Assembly: GCA_018222605.1 (NCBI GenBank) | Contig: JAAEZZ010000001.1 | Span: 186,001-250,000 of the forward strand | Source of the DNA: Alphaproteobacteria bacterium | GTDB lineage: Bacteria > Pseudomonadota > Alphaproteobacteria > Caulobacterales > Hyphomonadaceae | Length of the DNA: 64,000 bases | Direction: 5' to 3' | Shown here: positions 56,734 through 64,000 of the stretch, in pieces | Numbering within the stretch: position 1 is the stretch's first letter | How the letters are laid out: every line of letters begins with the position of its first letter | Program-made: the position numbers and the translations under genes | The notes under the pieces: generated by a model | What the model was told of the DNA's origin: nothing | Database searches by the model: none | What the model saw: only the letters and a program-made list of their open reading frames with translations

Positions 56734-56748
56734 TCCGAAATGATCGGA
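56734..56748. promoter_or_regulatory. Candidate LysR operator (T-N11-A)
   Basis: TCCG-N7-CGGA is an inverted repeat of the T-N11-A form recognised by LysR regulators. It lies 16-30 bases before the second LysR start, suggesting autoregulation and control of the divergent MFS gene. Confidence 0.5.
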
Positions 56749-56917
56749 ATTACAGCGTATTTTTCTTTATTGGATGCCGTGGCAGTTTGGAGGTGTGAGC
56801 ATTTTCTGAATGAGGTTTCCCCATGGCCCCTGAGTTCCCGGCTGCTGCGTTTGTATCTCCGCAACCACCCATCCACTCTCTGAAACTCGACTCGACACCC
56901 AGTGCAGGATACGCACG

Positions 56918-58117
56918 ATGAGCGTCGTCAGCGATAAAGCCGCATCTTCAAGCGTCGCCGCCTCATTGGCGTCTGACCGCCTTCCTTGGGGCGGTCTCCT
57001 CGCGCTATCTTTGGCGGCCTTTATAACGATTGTGACCGAAGCTTTACCTGCAGGCCTCTTGCCGCAAATCGGCGCAGGCCTTGGCATCTCGGAATCTGCT
57101 GCGGGCCAGCTCGTTACCGTCTATGCCGTCGGCTCGCTCTTGGCCGCAATCCCGTTGACAACGTTCACGCAAGGTTTCCGACGCCGCCCGCTCCTTCTGG
57201 CGGCGATCACCGGATTTCTGGTGGCGAACACGATCACCGCTGTTTCTGGCAGCTACGCACTGACCCTGGTCGCCCGCTTCGTAGCTGGTGTTTCTGCGGG
57301 CCTGCTTTGGGCGCTGGCCGCCGGCTATGCGGCACGCATGGCTCCAGAACACCTAAAGGGGCGGGCAATCGCAATAGCGATGGCAGGAACGCCGCTGGCG
57401 CTTTCTCTCGGCGTACCAGCTGGAACCTTCCTTGGGACAATCATCGGCTGGCGTGCCTGCTTTGGCCTGATGAGCGGCCTCACTGTCATTCTTATTTTCT
57501 GGGTGCTGATCAAAGTTCCGGACTTCGCTGGCAAACCTCCTGGTACACGCCGGTCGCTTATGGGCGTCTTCACAATGCCTGGCATTCGCCCAGTTCTATT
57601 CGTTGTGCTCACCTACGTGCTTGCCCACAACATTCTCTACACTTACATCGCGCCGTTCCTCGACGCTGTGGGTATGTTGGAACGGACCGACGCTGTGCTC
57701 CTGGTCTTCGGTCTCGCATCCCTCGTCAGTATCTGGGGCGTGGGCATATTGATCGACAGCAGTCTTCGCGAGCTGACACTTGTTAGCATTGTGTTGTTCA
57801 GCTTATCGGCGGTGGCCTTCTGGATTTGGAGTGACGTGCCAGCCGTGATCTATGCGGCCGCAGGGAGTTGGGGACTCGCTTTCGGAGGGTGTGCCACCCT
57901 TTTTCAGACAGCAAGTGCCAAGACAGCCGGGCCGGCAGCTGATCTCGCACAATCCATGCTGGTGACAACTTGGAATGCGGCAATCGCGGGAGGAGGACTC
58001 ATCGGTGGCGTCCTGCTCGACAGCTTTGGGGTCGCAGCTTTCGCACCAAGCCTTCTGGTTTTGTTGGTCGCGTCCTTCGTCGTGACAATCAGGGCGTGCC
58101 GCCATGGGTTTCCTTGA
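56918..58117 (+). CDS. MFS transporter, arabinose/purine-efflux (DHA1) type
   Basis: 399 residues, twelve membrane segments. The first half has TEALPAGLLPQIGAGLGISE, the hallmark of the AraJ/PbuE/YdhP drug-efflux group, and GRAIAIAMAGTPLALSLGVP. Driven by the divergent LysR regulator. Probable drug or nucleoside-base exporter; substrate unknown. Confidence 0.9.
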   Translation: MSVVSDKAASSSVAASLASDRLPWGGLLALSLAAFITIVTEALPAGLLPQIGAGLGISESAAGQLVTVYAVGSLLAAIPLTTFTQGFRRRPLLLAAITGFLVANTITAVSGSYALTLVARFVAGVSAGLLWALAAGYAARMAPEHLKGRAIAIAMAGTPLALSLGVPAGTFLGTIIGWRACFGLMSGLTVILIFWVLIKVPDFAGKPPGTRRSLMGVFTMPGIRPVLFVVLTYVLAHNILYTYIAPFLDAVGMLERTDAVLLVFGLASLVSIWGVGILIDSSLRELTLVSIVLFSLSAVAFWIWSDVPAVIYAAAGSWGLAFGGCATLFQTASAKTAGPAADLAQSMLVTTWNAAIAGGGLIGGVLLDSFGVAAFAPSLLVLLVASFVVTIRACRHGFP

Positions 58118-58181
58118 CGGAAAGCAGTACCCCATTGGTCGGGTTGCGCTGCGCGACAAGCATGCACATTGAGAGTGTGAA

Positions 58182-58358
58182 ATGACGAAGCCCTCCTTAC
58201 CCGGAATAGAGGCTCGCCATTTCCGCTACTTTGTGGCTGCCTCCGAGTATGGCAGCCTGCGCAAGGCCGCTGCAGCACTGGACATTCAGAAGTCCACGAT
58301 CAGCCGTTCCATCCGTGACCTTGAAGATCGGCTCGGTGCATCCCTTTTCCAAAGGCAT
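58182..58358 (+). pseudogene. LysR gene fragment (DNA-binding domain only)
   Basis: The first 59 residues are a clean LysR helix-turn-helix (RHFRYFVAASEYGSLRKAAA, STISRSIRDLEDRLGASLFQ). Directly after LFQRH the frame runs into unrelated DNA on the other strand's DUF2274 remnant. The sensor domain is missing, so the gene was cut at about 58358 by a recombination joint. A remaining frame continues to 58778 but carries no recognisable protein. Confidence 0.8.
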
Positions 58359-58445
58359 TGGCGCGACAAGCTTTGCCGAGTCGTTCTTCTGTCCGGTCTC
58401 ACGCGCGAGTACATCGGGAATGGCGCCCAGTTTGAGCTTGGTCAT
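58357..58445 (-). pseudogene. DUF2274 gene remnant of a conjugative element
   Basis: Starts MTKLKLGAIPDVLARETGQK, continues NDSAKLVAPM, then stops at the LysR joint. In intact elements the family has about 30 residues between MTKLKLG and LARETGQ, so an internal deletion is present as well. It follows the trbI remnant by three bases, as in Tra/Trb-type integrative elements. Confidence 0.7.
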
Positions 58446-58448
58446 GAA

Positions 58449-58672
58449 TCAACTCCGATAGGGTTTGAGAATGAGGTCACGCGTGACCATAACGCGCACC
58501 GAGAAGCCGGGGCGAATGGTCAGGGTCGGCGGGATGGAAAGCTGACGACGGACGGCCTCATCGCCGGCGCGGCCGACCGTGTCCTGAGTTCCCTCGCGTA
58601 TGGCGCAAGCGATGTCATCGTCATCATCGGCGCCCAGTTCCGCACCAATGTTCAGGATGGTGGCGAGACCAG
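58449..58672 (-). pseudogene. trbI/virB10 tail (conjugal transfer) remnant
   Basis: About 74 codons in one frame: LATILNIGAELGADDDDDIA, GDEAVRRQLSIPPTLTIRPG and VRVMVTRDLILKPYRS, the C-terminus of TrbI/VirB10 core proteins of type IV secretion. The rest of the gene is absent. Immediately upstream (58652-58790), in another frame, is an unassigned fragment with LLRLASNLNQIAKL, a motif common in mobilisation proteins, joined by deletion. Confidence 0.75.
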
Positions 58673-59024
58673 CTTGGCAATCTGGTTGAGATTGGACGCG
58701 AGCCGCAACAAGGCTGAGCCTTCATATTCGGCGATCTCCTGGTTAGCCGCAAACTCCGTATCCTCTTCCGTCAAATAGCTCAGGCCGCCCGTATAAAAGA
58801 ATTGACTGACAACTCCCCATATCACGTCATTCCACGTAGCGGCGTTCAGGCCTCTACCTCCACACAGTAAGGCGGTATGAACGCCGTGGGCAAGGTGGTG
58901 TGTGGTGCAGGTGGCCGGTTCAGTCTGTAACCGTTTTCATGTTAGCGTTGACAACGTTGTTTAGACGAACAAAACTCCCTTTCAAACAAGCACGCAATAA
59001 TGCGCGATCATGGGGAGGATAGAC
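58673..59024. other. Right boundary region of the island and upstream region of the beta-glucosidase gene
   Basis: About 350 bases with no intact gene. It holds the unassigned minus-strand fragment described with trbI, an inverted repeat CGGCGTTC...GAACGCCG (58840-58886), and the operator-like palindrome before the beta-glucosidase gene. I found no copy of the tRNA-Ser 3' end here. Confidence 0.5.
58946..58960. promoter_or_regulatory. Candidate LacI-type operator
   Basis: ACAACGTTGT (58951-58960) is a perfect 10-base palindrome, overlapping CGTTG-A-CAACG (58946-58956). Such sites serve LacI/GalR sugar repressors. It lies about 65-80 bases before the beta-glucosidase start. Confidence 0.45.
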
Positions 59025-61403
59025 ATGACCGATAAGCGGACACGCTTGCGTTTGCCTTTGGCTCTGATGGGGCTGGGCTTTGCGCTAGTCGGCAGCTCGT
59101 GCACCACACAGCCTCCTGAAGTGGCCGAATCGGTTGTCGCGACCGCGCCAGTTGAAGCGCCCGCTGAAGCCTGCAAGCCAATCGAGAGCCTGACGAACGC
59201 CAGCGCCAGGGTAAAAGACCTCGTCGCGCAAATGACGCTGGACGAAAAACTGGGCCAGCTGAACCAGGCCGCTGGCGGGCGCAGCAAATCCCTGAACTCC
59301 AAGCTGACGCCGGAAGAGATGGAAAAGGTCCGCCGGGGCGAGATCGGGTCTTACCTGCATGTGGCGGGTGCAGAACCTCTGGGAGAGCTTCAGAGAGTGG
59401 CTGTCGAGGAAAGCCGGTTGGGTATTCCCCTGCTCTTCGCCATGGATGTGGTTCACGGCTACCGCACGATCTTCCCGGTGCCGATCGCCATGGCCGCCAC
59501 CTGGGACCCGGAAGACTGGAGACAGGCCGCAGCCATTTCTGCCGACGAATCTTCCGCCGCCGGTCTCCACTGGACCTTCGCGCCCATGGTCGACATTACG
59601 CGTGACCCGCGCTGGGGACGCATCGTAGAGGGCGCGGGCGCCGATCCATATCTTGGCGCGCGCATGGCCGAGGCGCAGGTCGAAGGCTATCAGGGCACGG
59701 ACCTCTCCTCTCCTGAAACCATTCTTGCCACAACCAAACATTTCGGCGCCTATGGCGCGCCGATTGGCGGGCGCGACTATGGCACGGCTGATATCAGCGA
59801 GCAAAGCCTGATGGAAACCTATATGCCGCCCTTCTACGCGGCCACCCGCGCCGGAACAGGCTCCATGATGACGGCATTCAATGACATTGCAGGCGTACCG
59901 ACGACAGCGAATGAAACCCTTCTTGACGGTCTGTTGCGCGACGACTGGGGCTTTGAGGGTATGATCGTGTCGGACTGGAATGCCATCGCGGAATTGATGA
60001 ATCATGGCGTGGCCGCCACGCGCGAGGAAGCCGGGGTTCTAGCCTTGAAAGCGGGCGTCGACATGGACATGACGAGCAATGTTCTGCCTACAGACATCCA
60101 AAATGCCGTGCAGGGTGACGAGTGCCTGATGCAGGATCTTGATGCCGCAATGGCGCGCATCCTGACAGCCAAGGAGCGCCTGGGCCTGTTTGATGCGCCC
60201 ATGGCCTATCATGATGCCCAGCGGGAAGCGGAGACATTGCTCAGCCCGCAGCACCGCCAAGCGGCTCGTGAGGCCGCGACGCGCGCCATGGTGTTGCTGA
60301 AGAACAAGAACGGCGCCCTGCCCCTCTCCAACTCCCCGCAAACCATTGCCGTGATTGGCGGGTTGGCCGAAGACAAGACGACCCAACTTGGTTCTTGGCG
60401 TGCGCAGGGCAAACCTGAAGATGTCGTCTCGCTTCTGGACGGATTAAAACAGAACGCCCCTGAAGGCACAAAGATCACCTATGCGGCCGGAGCCTTTCCG
60501 AACGGCGACGGCGAAGCGACTCTGGACGCGGCGATTGCAACCGCCTCAGCGGCTGACCGCATTCTGCTTGTCATTGGGGAAGACTATGATCTTTCAGGCG
60601 AGGCGCGCAGCCGGTCTGACATCACCCTGCCGCGCAATCAGGCAGAGCTGGCCGAGGCAATGTTCGCAACCGGCAAGCCTGTCACGATCATTCTGGTTAC
60701 CGGGCGTCCACTGGCCATTGAAAGCGAAGCGGCCCAGGCAGATGCCGTGCTGAATACATGGATGCTGGGCGTCGAAGCCGGGAATGCGTTAGCAGACGTG
60801 CTATGGGGAAAAGTGTCGCCTGCAGGGCGTTTGCCTATAGAATTCCCGAGGCGGACGGGCGCTCTGCCGCATACCTATTCCGAATATCCCGGCGGACGCC
60901 CGGCTGATTCTGACCTGACAAAGGATACCAACCGCTACATGGATATTCCGATCACACCGCTTTTCCCGTTCGGGCACGGCCTCAGTTACACTCAATTTGA
61001 GTATGGAGAGCTGAACACGGCGGCCACAACGGTCCAGGCGGGTGAAGACATCGTTCTCAGCATTCCGGTTACCAATACCGGCAAGGTGGATGCGGACGAA
61101 GTCGTCCAGCTCTACATGCGAGACCCATATGCCAGTATTGCCCGGCCGAAGCGCGAATTGCGCGGCTTCCAGCGTGTGAACATTCCCGCAGGACAAACAA
61201 AAACGCTCATCTTCACGCTCAGCCCCGACCAGGCGGCGATCTACAAGAGCGGTACAGGCTGGGTAGTTGAGCCCGGCAAACTTGAATTCATGGTCGGGGC
61301 TTCAGCGGCTGATATACGCAGCAACACCGAGATCACCCTGACCCAAAAAACAATAACCGGCACACCGGCAAGTGCCCTGCCGACAAGGATCCGTATCGAA
61401 TGA
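59025..61403 (+). CDS. bglX: Glycoside hydrolase family 3 beta-glucosidase, lipoprotein (BglX type)
   Basis: Splits terminal beta-glucosyl (or xylosyl) units outside the cytoplasm. Lipoprotein signal with lipobox VGSSC. The (beta/alpha)8 domain includes LLFAMDVVHGYRTIFPVPIA and the nucleophile Asp in GMIVSDWNAI near residue 312; then the alpha/beta sandwich with AVIGGLAEDK and the C-terminal Fn3-like domain with LRGFQRVNIPAGQTK. 792 residues. Start at the ATG with GGGGAGGA five bases upstream. Overlaps the SMP-30 gene by four bases. Confidence 0.94.
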   Translation: MTDKRTRLRLPLALMGLGFALVGSSCTTQPPEVAESVVATAPVEAPAEACKPIESLTNASARVKDLVAQMTLDEKLGQLNQAAGGRSKSLNSKLTPEEMEKVRRGEIGSYLHVAGAEPLGELQRVAVEESRLGIPLLFAMDVVHGYRTIFPVPIAMAATWDPEDWRQAAAISADESSAAGLHWTFAPMVDITRDPRWGRIVEGAGADPYLGARMAEAQVEGYQGTDLSSPETILATTKHFGAYGAPIGGRDYGTADISEQSLMETYMPPFYAATRAGTGSMMTAFNDIAGVPTTANETLLDGLLRDDWGFEGMIVSDWNAIAELMNHGVAATREEAGVLALKAGVDMDMTSNVLPTDIQNAVQGDECLMQDLDAAMARILTAKERLGLFDAPMAYHDAQREAETLLSPQHRQAAREAATRAMVLLKNKNGALPLSNSPQTIAVIGGLAEDKTTQLGSWRAQGKPEDVVSLLDGLKQNAPEGTKITYAAGAFPNGDGEATLDAAIATASAADRILLVIGEDYDLSGEARSRSDITLPRNQAELAEAMFATGKPVTIILVTGRPLAIESEAAQADAVLNTWMLGVEAGNALADVLWGKVSPAGRLPIEFPRRTGALPHTYSEYPGGRPADSDLTKDTNRYMDIPITPLFPFGHGLSYTQFEYGELNTAATTVQAGEDIVLSIPVTNTGKVDADEVVQLYMRDPYASIARPKRELRGFQRVNIPAGQTKTLIFTLSPDQAAIYKSGTGWVVEPGKLEFMVGASAADIRSNTEITLTQKTITGTPASALPTRIRIE

Positions 61404-62422
61404 GCTACACACGCAGACTCTTTCTCGCTTCCGCTGCCAGCACCGGGCTCGCTTCGGCCTGCACCATGCCGCAGATACCGTCCTTACAGAAATCATTGGA
61501 CGTAGAAATCCTGGACGATTCAGCGCGAGATCTGATCAGTCCGGGGGCCAGGATGGATGTTTTGGCCTCTGGCTACATCTGGAGCGAAGGTCCTGTCTGG
61601 GACCGAAAGCGAAGCTGCCTGTATTTCTCGGATGTTCCCGAAAATACTTGCTGGAAGTGGACCGAGGATGAGGGCGCAACGGTCTTCCTGCAGCCATCCG
61701 GCGCGCCAGCGGATGAGACACAAGGCTTTCGGGAGCCCGGCGCAAATGGTCTCGCAATAAGCCATGATGGACGCCTGTTGATCTGCAATCACGGACGTCG
61801 GGCCGTGCAGTCCATGGATATAGACACGAAGCAGCGCACCACACTGGTCAGCGCTTATGATGGCAGGCCGCTCAACAGCCCGAATGATATCGTCGAAGCG
61901 GCAGACGGAACGCTGTTTTTCACGGATCCGCCTTATGGGCTGGAGGGTGTGAATGACTCTCCGCTCAAGGCGCAGGATGCCAATGGCGTCTATCGCTTTT
62001 CGCCTGATGGCAGCCTGACCCGCGTCATCAGCACAATGACATTCCCGAATGGGGTAGCGCTCTCCCCGGATCAGAAGACGCTTTATGTCACGCAGTCAGA
62101 TCCCGATGCCGCTCACCTTCTACAGATGGGACCGGACGGCGCGGAACCTGAACTCCTGTTCGATGCCGCACCCTTTATGGCAGAGGATGCTCCCGGCCTG
62201 CCGGATGGCCTTGCCATTGACGAGACAGGCCACATTTTCACAACAGGCCCCGGCGGCGTCTTTATCCTCTCTCCTGACGGCACACCGCTTGCCCGGATCA
62301 AGACCGGCAAAGCAACCGCCAATTGCTGCTTTGGCGATCCTGACGGGCGAACCCTTTACCTGACCGCCCATGATACATTGATGCGTATCCGTACGAGAAC
62401 GCGCGGGCTGGGATGGAGTTGA
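61400..62422 (+). CDS. SMP-30/gluconolactonase family lactonase, exported
   Basis: Opens a sugar lactone to the acid. The six-bladed propeller shows metal-binding Glu in YIWSEGPVWD, Asn in NSPNDIVEAADGTLFFTDPP, and Asp in LPDGLAIDETGHIF. The N-terminus has a twin-arginine-type signal (YTRRLFLASAAS) followed by a lipobox (ASAC), so it is probably a Tat-exported lipoprotein. 340 residues. Coupled to the beta-glucosidase before and the permease after, which overlaps it by ten bases. Confidence 0.9.
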   Translation: MSYTRRLFLASAASTGLASACTMPQIPSLQKSLDVEILDDSARDLISPGARMDVLASGYIWSEGPVWDRKRSCLYFSDVPENTCWKWTEDEGATVFLQPSGAPADETQGFREPGANGLAISHDGRLLICNHGRRAVQSMDIDTKQRTTLVSAYDGRPLNSPNDIVEAADGTLFFTDPPYGLEGVNDSPLKAQDANGVYRFSPDGSLTRVISTMTFPNGVALSPDQKTLYVTQSDPDAAHLLQMGPDGAEPELLFDAAPFMAEDAPGLPDGLAIDETGHIFTTGPGGVFILSPDGTPLARIKTGKATANCCFGDPDGRTLYLTAHDTLMRIRTRTRGLGWS

Positions 62423-63786
62423 TCGAAAGCCTTCAGGCCTATCGGCCACTTATCGCGGCAGGGCTTGGCATTGCAGCCCTGCTGGTGCTGATTTTGAAAG
62501 CCAGGCTGAATGCGTTTGCCGCCTTGCTGCTGATCAGCATCTTCAGCGCCCTTGCCGCCGGGCTGACGCCCGACCAGTCTTTTGCGACGATCACAAACGG
62601 CATGGGGGGCACGCTGGGCTTTATTGCGACGATCATCGGACTCGGCGCCCTATTCGGCGCGATCCTGCAGGCTTCCGGCGCGCTGCAGGCGCTCGCATCC
62701 AGGCTCTCCAATACAGCCAGCTTCACGACGAACCAGTGGCAGGTCGCGGGCATCGCCCTGTTGGCCTCCACACCAGTCTTCTTTGATGTGGCACTAATCA
62801 TCCTTGCGCCTCTGATCCTGACCATGGCGCACGCCAAATCTCGACCGCCTCTGGCGCTCGGCTTGCCCCTGATGGCAGGCCTTGCTGTGGGCCACGCCTT
62901 TCTGCCACCGACACCGGGACCGGTAGCGATTGCCGAACTGCTGGGGGCAGAACTTGGCTGGGTGATCCTTTTCGGTGCCATTTGCGGCGCAGTCGCGCTG
63001 GCCGTGTCTGGTCCACTTCTCGCGGTTTTTCTAGAGCGGCAAAGTCTGCTGCCTGAAGGAGACTCAGACTTTGACTTCGAGATTGTAGAGCCCGCAGACC
63101 CGGTGGCGTCGACTGCCAAGTTTGGCCGCGCCGTGTTCCTCATTGTGCTGCCGCTAGCGCTTATACTGCTGGGAACGCTGGCGGAGCTGTTGCCGGTCGG
63201 CCCCTTACGATACATCCTGACGGTCACAGGGCACCCCTTCAGCGCTCTGCTGATAGCCTGTGGCGCAACTTGGCTCCTGCTCTATCCCGCGACACCGGAA
63301 AGCCGCCAGCTGATGTCGGACGCCATGGCCAAGGCCTTTGAACCGACAGGCGCCGTTATTCTTGTCACAGGTGCTGGCGGAGCGTTCAAGCAGGTTCTGG
63401 TAGACACCGGCGCGGGCACTCAGATTGCGGATGCTGCGCTAAGCGTGGGCTTTGGCCCCCTGCTGACGGGCTATGTGCTGGCGGTCATCCTGCGCCTGGC
63501 CCAGGGCAGCGCCACCGTTGCAATGATCACATCGGCCGGGCTGACAGCCCCCCTGCTGATTGCCGCACCGCTAACTGCGCCGCAATTGGGGCTCCTGACA
63601 ATCGCCATCGCCGCCGGGGCCAGCACGGGCAGTCATGTGAATGACAGCGGCTTCTGGCTGGTTGGGCGCATCTTCGGGATCACGCCGGGGGAAACACTGC
63701 GGACCTGGACCGTCTCCACGACCCTGATCAGTGTCGTAGGTTTTGCCATGTGTTCGTTGATTTACCTGCTGCTGGCTGTCTTCTGA
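62413..63786 (+). CDS. GntP family gluconate:H+ symporter
   Basis: Takes up gluconate or a related sugar acid. 457 residues with about 12 membrane segments; family hallmarks are GALFGAILQASGALQALASR, STPVFFDVALIILAPLI, LPPTPGPVAIAELL and STGSHVNDSGFWLVG. It would import the acid made by the lactonase encoded before it. The start overlaps that gene by ten bases; the stop abuts the stop of thiG. Confidence 0.92.
   Translation: MELIESLQAYRPLIAAGLGIAALLVLILKARLNAFAALLLISIFSALAAGLTPDQSFATITNGMGGTLGFIATIIGLGALFGAILQASGALQALASRLSNTASFTTNQWQVAGIALLASTPVFFDVALIILAPLILTMAHAKSRPPLALGLPLMAGLAVGHAFLPPTPGPVAIAELLGAELGWVILFGAICGAVALAVSGPLLAVFLERQSLLPEGDSDFDFEIVEPADPVASTAKFGRAVFLIVLPLALILLGTLAELLPVGPLRYILTVTGHPFSALLIACGATWLLLYPATPESRQLMSDAMAKAFEPTGAVILVTGAGGAFKQVLVDTGAGTQIADAALSVGFGPLLTGYVLAVILRLAQGSATVAMITSAGLTAPLLIAAPLTAPQLGLLTIAIAAGASTGSHVNDSGFWLVGRIFGITPGETLRTWTVSTTLISVVGFAMCSLIYLLLAVF

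Positions 63787-64000
<214 letters not shown>

Noticed and set aside
58182..58778. Full-length LysR-like protein of 198 residues
   Set aside because: Only the first 59 residues match LysR; the rest is antisense to conjugation gene remnants.
50065..59000. Attachment-site repeat of the tRNA-Ser 3' end at the far side of the island
   Set aside because: I looked for the T-arm/acceptor sequence near the right boundary and did not find it; no integrase gene is visible either.

Overview
The window is G+C-rich DNA from an alphaproteobacterium, most likely a member of or close to the Hyphomonadaceae/Caulobacterales. That placement is inference. It rests on the LexA box of alphaproteobacterial type (GAAC-N7-GAAC), the peptidylprolyl isomerase-trpE-trpG and trpD-trpC-lexA order, the photolyase/amine oxidase/DUF1365/cyclopropane-fatty-acid-synthase operon, and the outer-membrane style (TonB-dependent receptor, small beta-barrel, heptose synthesis by HldE). 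Most of the window is ordinary chromosome with tightly packed genes, many joined by 4-base ATGA overlaps.

Layout. 1-1.3 kb: hldE (cut by the left edge). 1.4-6.2 kb: a four-gene operon for light/oxidative damage (photolyase, FAD oxidoreductase, DUF1365, fatty-acid methyltransferase) with a candidate sigma-E/ChrR-type promoter. 7-10 kb: pyrG, secG, tpiA. 10-17.5 kb: PpiD-like chaperone, trpE, trpG, a flavin-binding stress protein on the other strand, trpD, trpC, lexA with an SOS box, then comEC convergent with lexA. 19.6-22.4 kb: gltX, gltA, followed by a small entericidin-like lipoprotein. 22.8-31.5 kb: purQ and purL, separated by a Pycsar-effector-like membrane protein, an adenine-deaminase-type enzyme with no normal start codon, a small cysteine-rich secreted protein, a TonB-dependent receptor and a lipoprotein. 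31.6-43 kb: outer-membrane beta-barrel, M28 peptidase, BolA, M2 peptidase, monothiol glutaredoxin, rimO, a divergent DJ-1/GlxA pair, two DUF2807 proteins, PPK2 and rpsD. 43.2-49.8 kb: SDR, CoA transferase, prpE, a glycosyltransferase and a 2-oxoglutarate oxygenase.

A tRNA-Ser(GCU) gene at 49978-50064 marks the left edge of an accessory region that runs to about 58.9 kb. Its left flank has a frameshifted, IS-disrupted gene and an IS3-family remnant; its right flank has decayed conjugation genes (a trbI tail and DUF2274). Between them lie two LysR/MFS divergent pairs, a LysE exporter, an epimerase, an AhpD-like protein and a GNAT acetyltransferase. After the island the chromosome continues with a lipoprotein beta-glucosidase, SMP-30 lactonase and GntP permease operon that reads as one sugar-acid pathway, and the right edge cuts thiG.

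The most unusual spot is 23.5-25.1 kb. A low-G+C gene of the Pycsar transmembrane-effector (DUF5706-like) type sits directly upstream of a purine deaminase gene whose only well-placed start is ATT, next to a ribosome-binding site inside the end of the effector gene. No nucleotide cyclase is present in the window. I could not run searches, so family calls rest on motifs read by eye.
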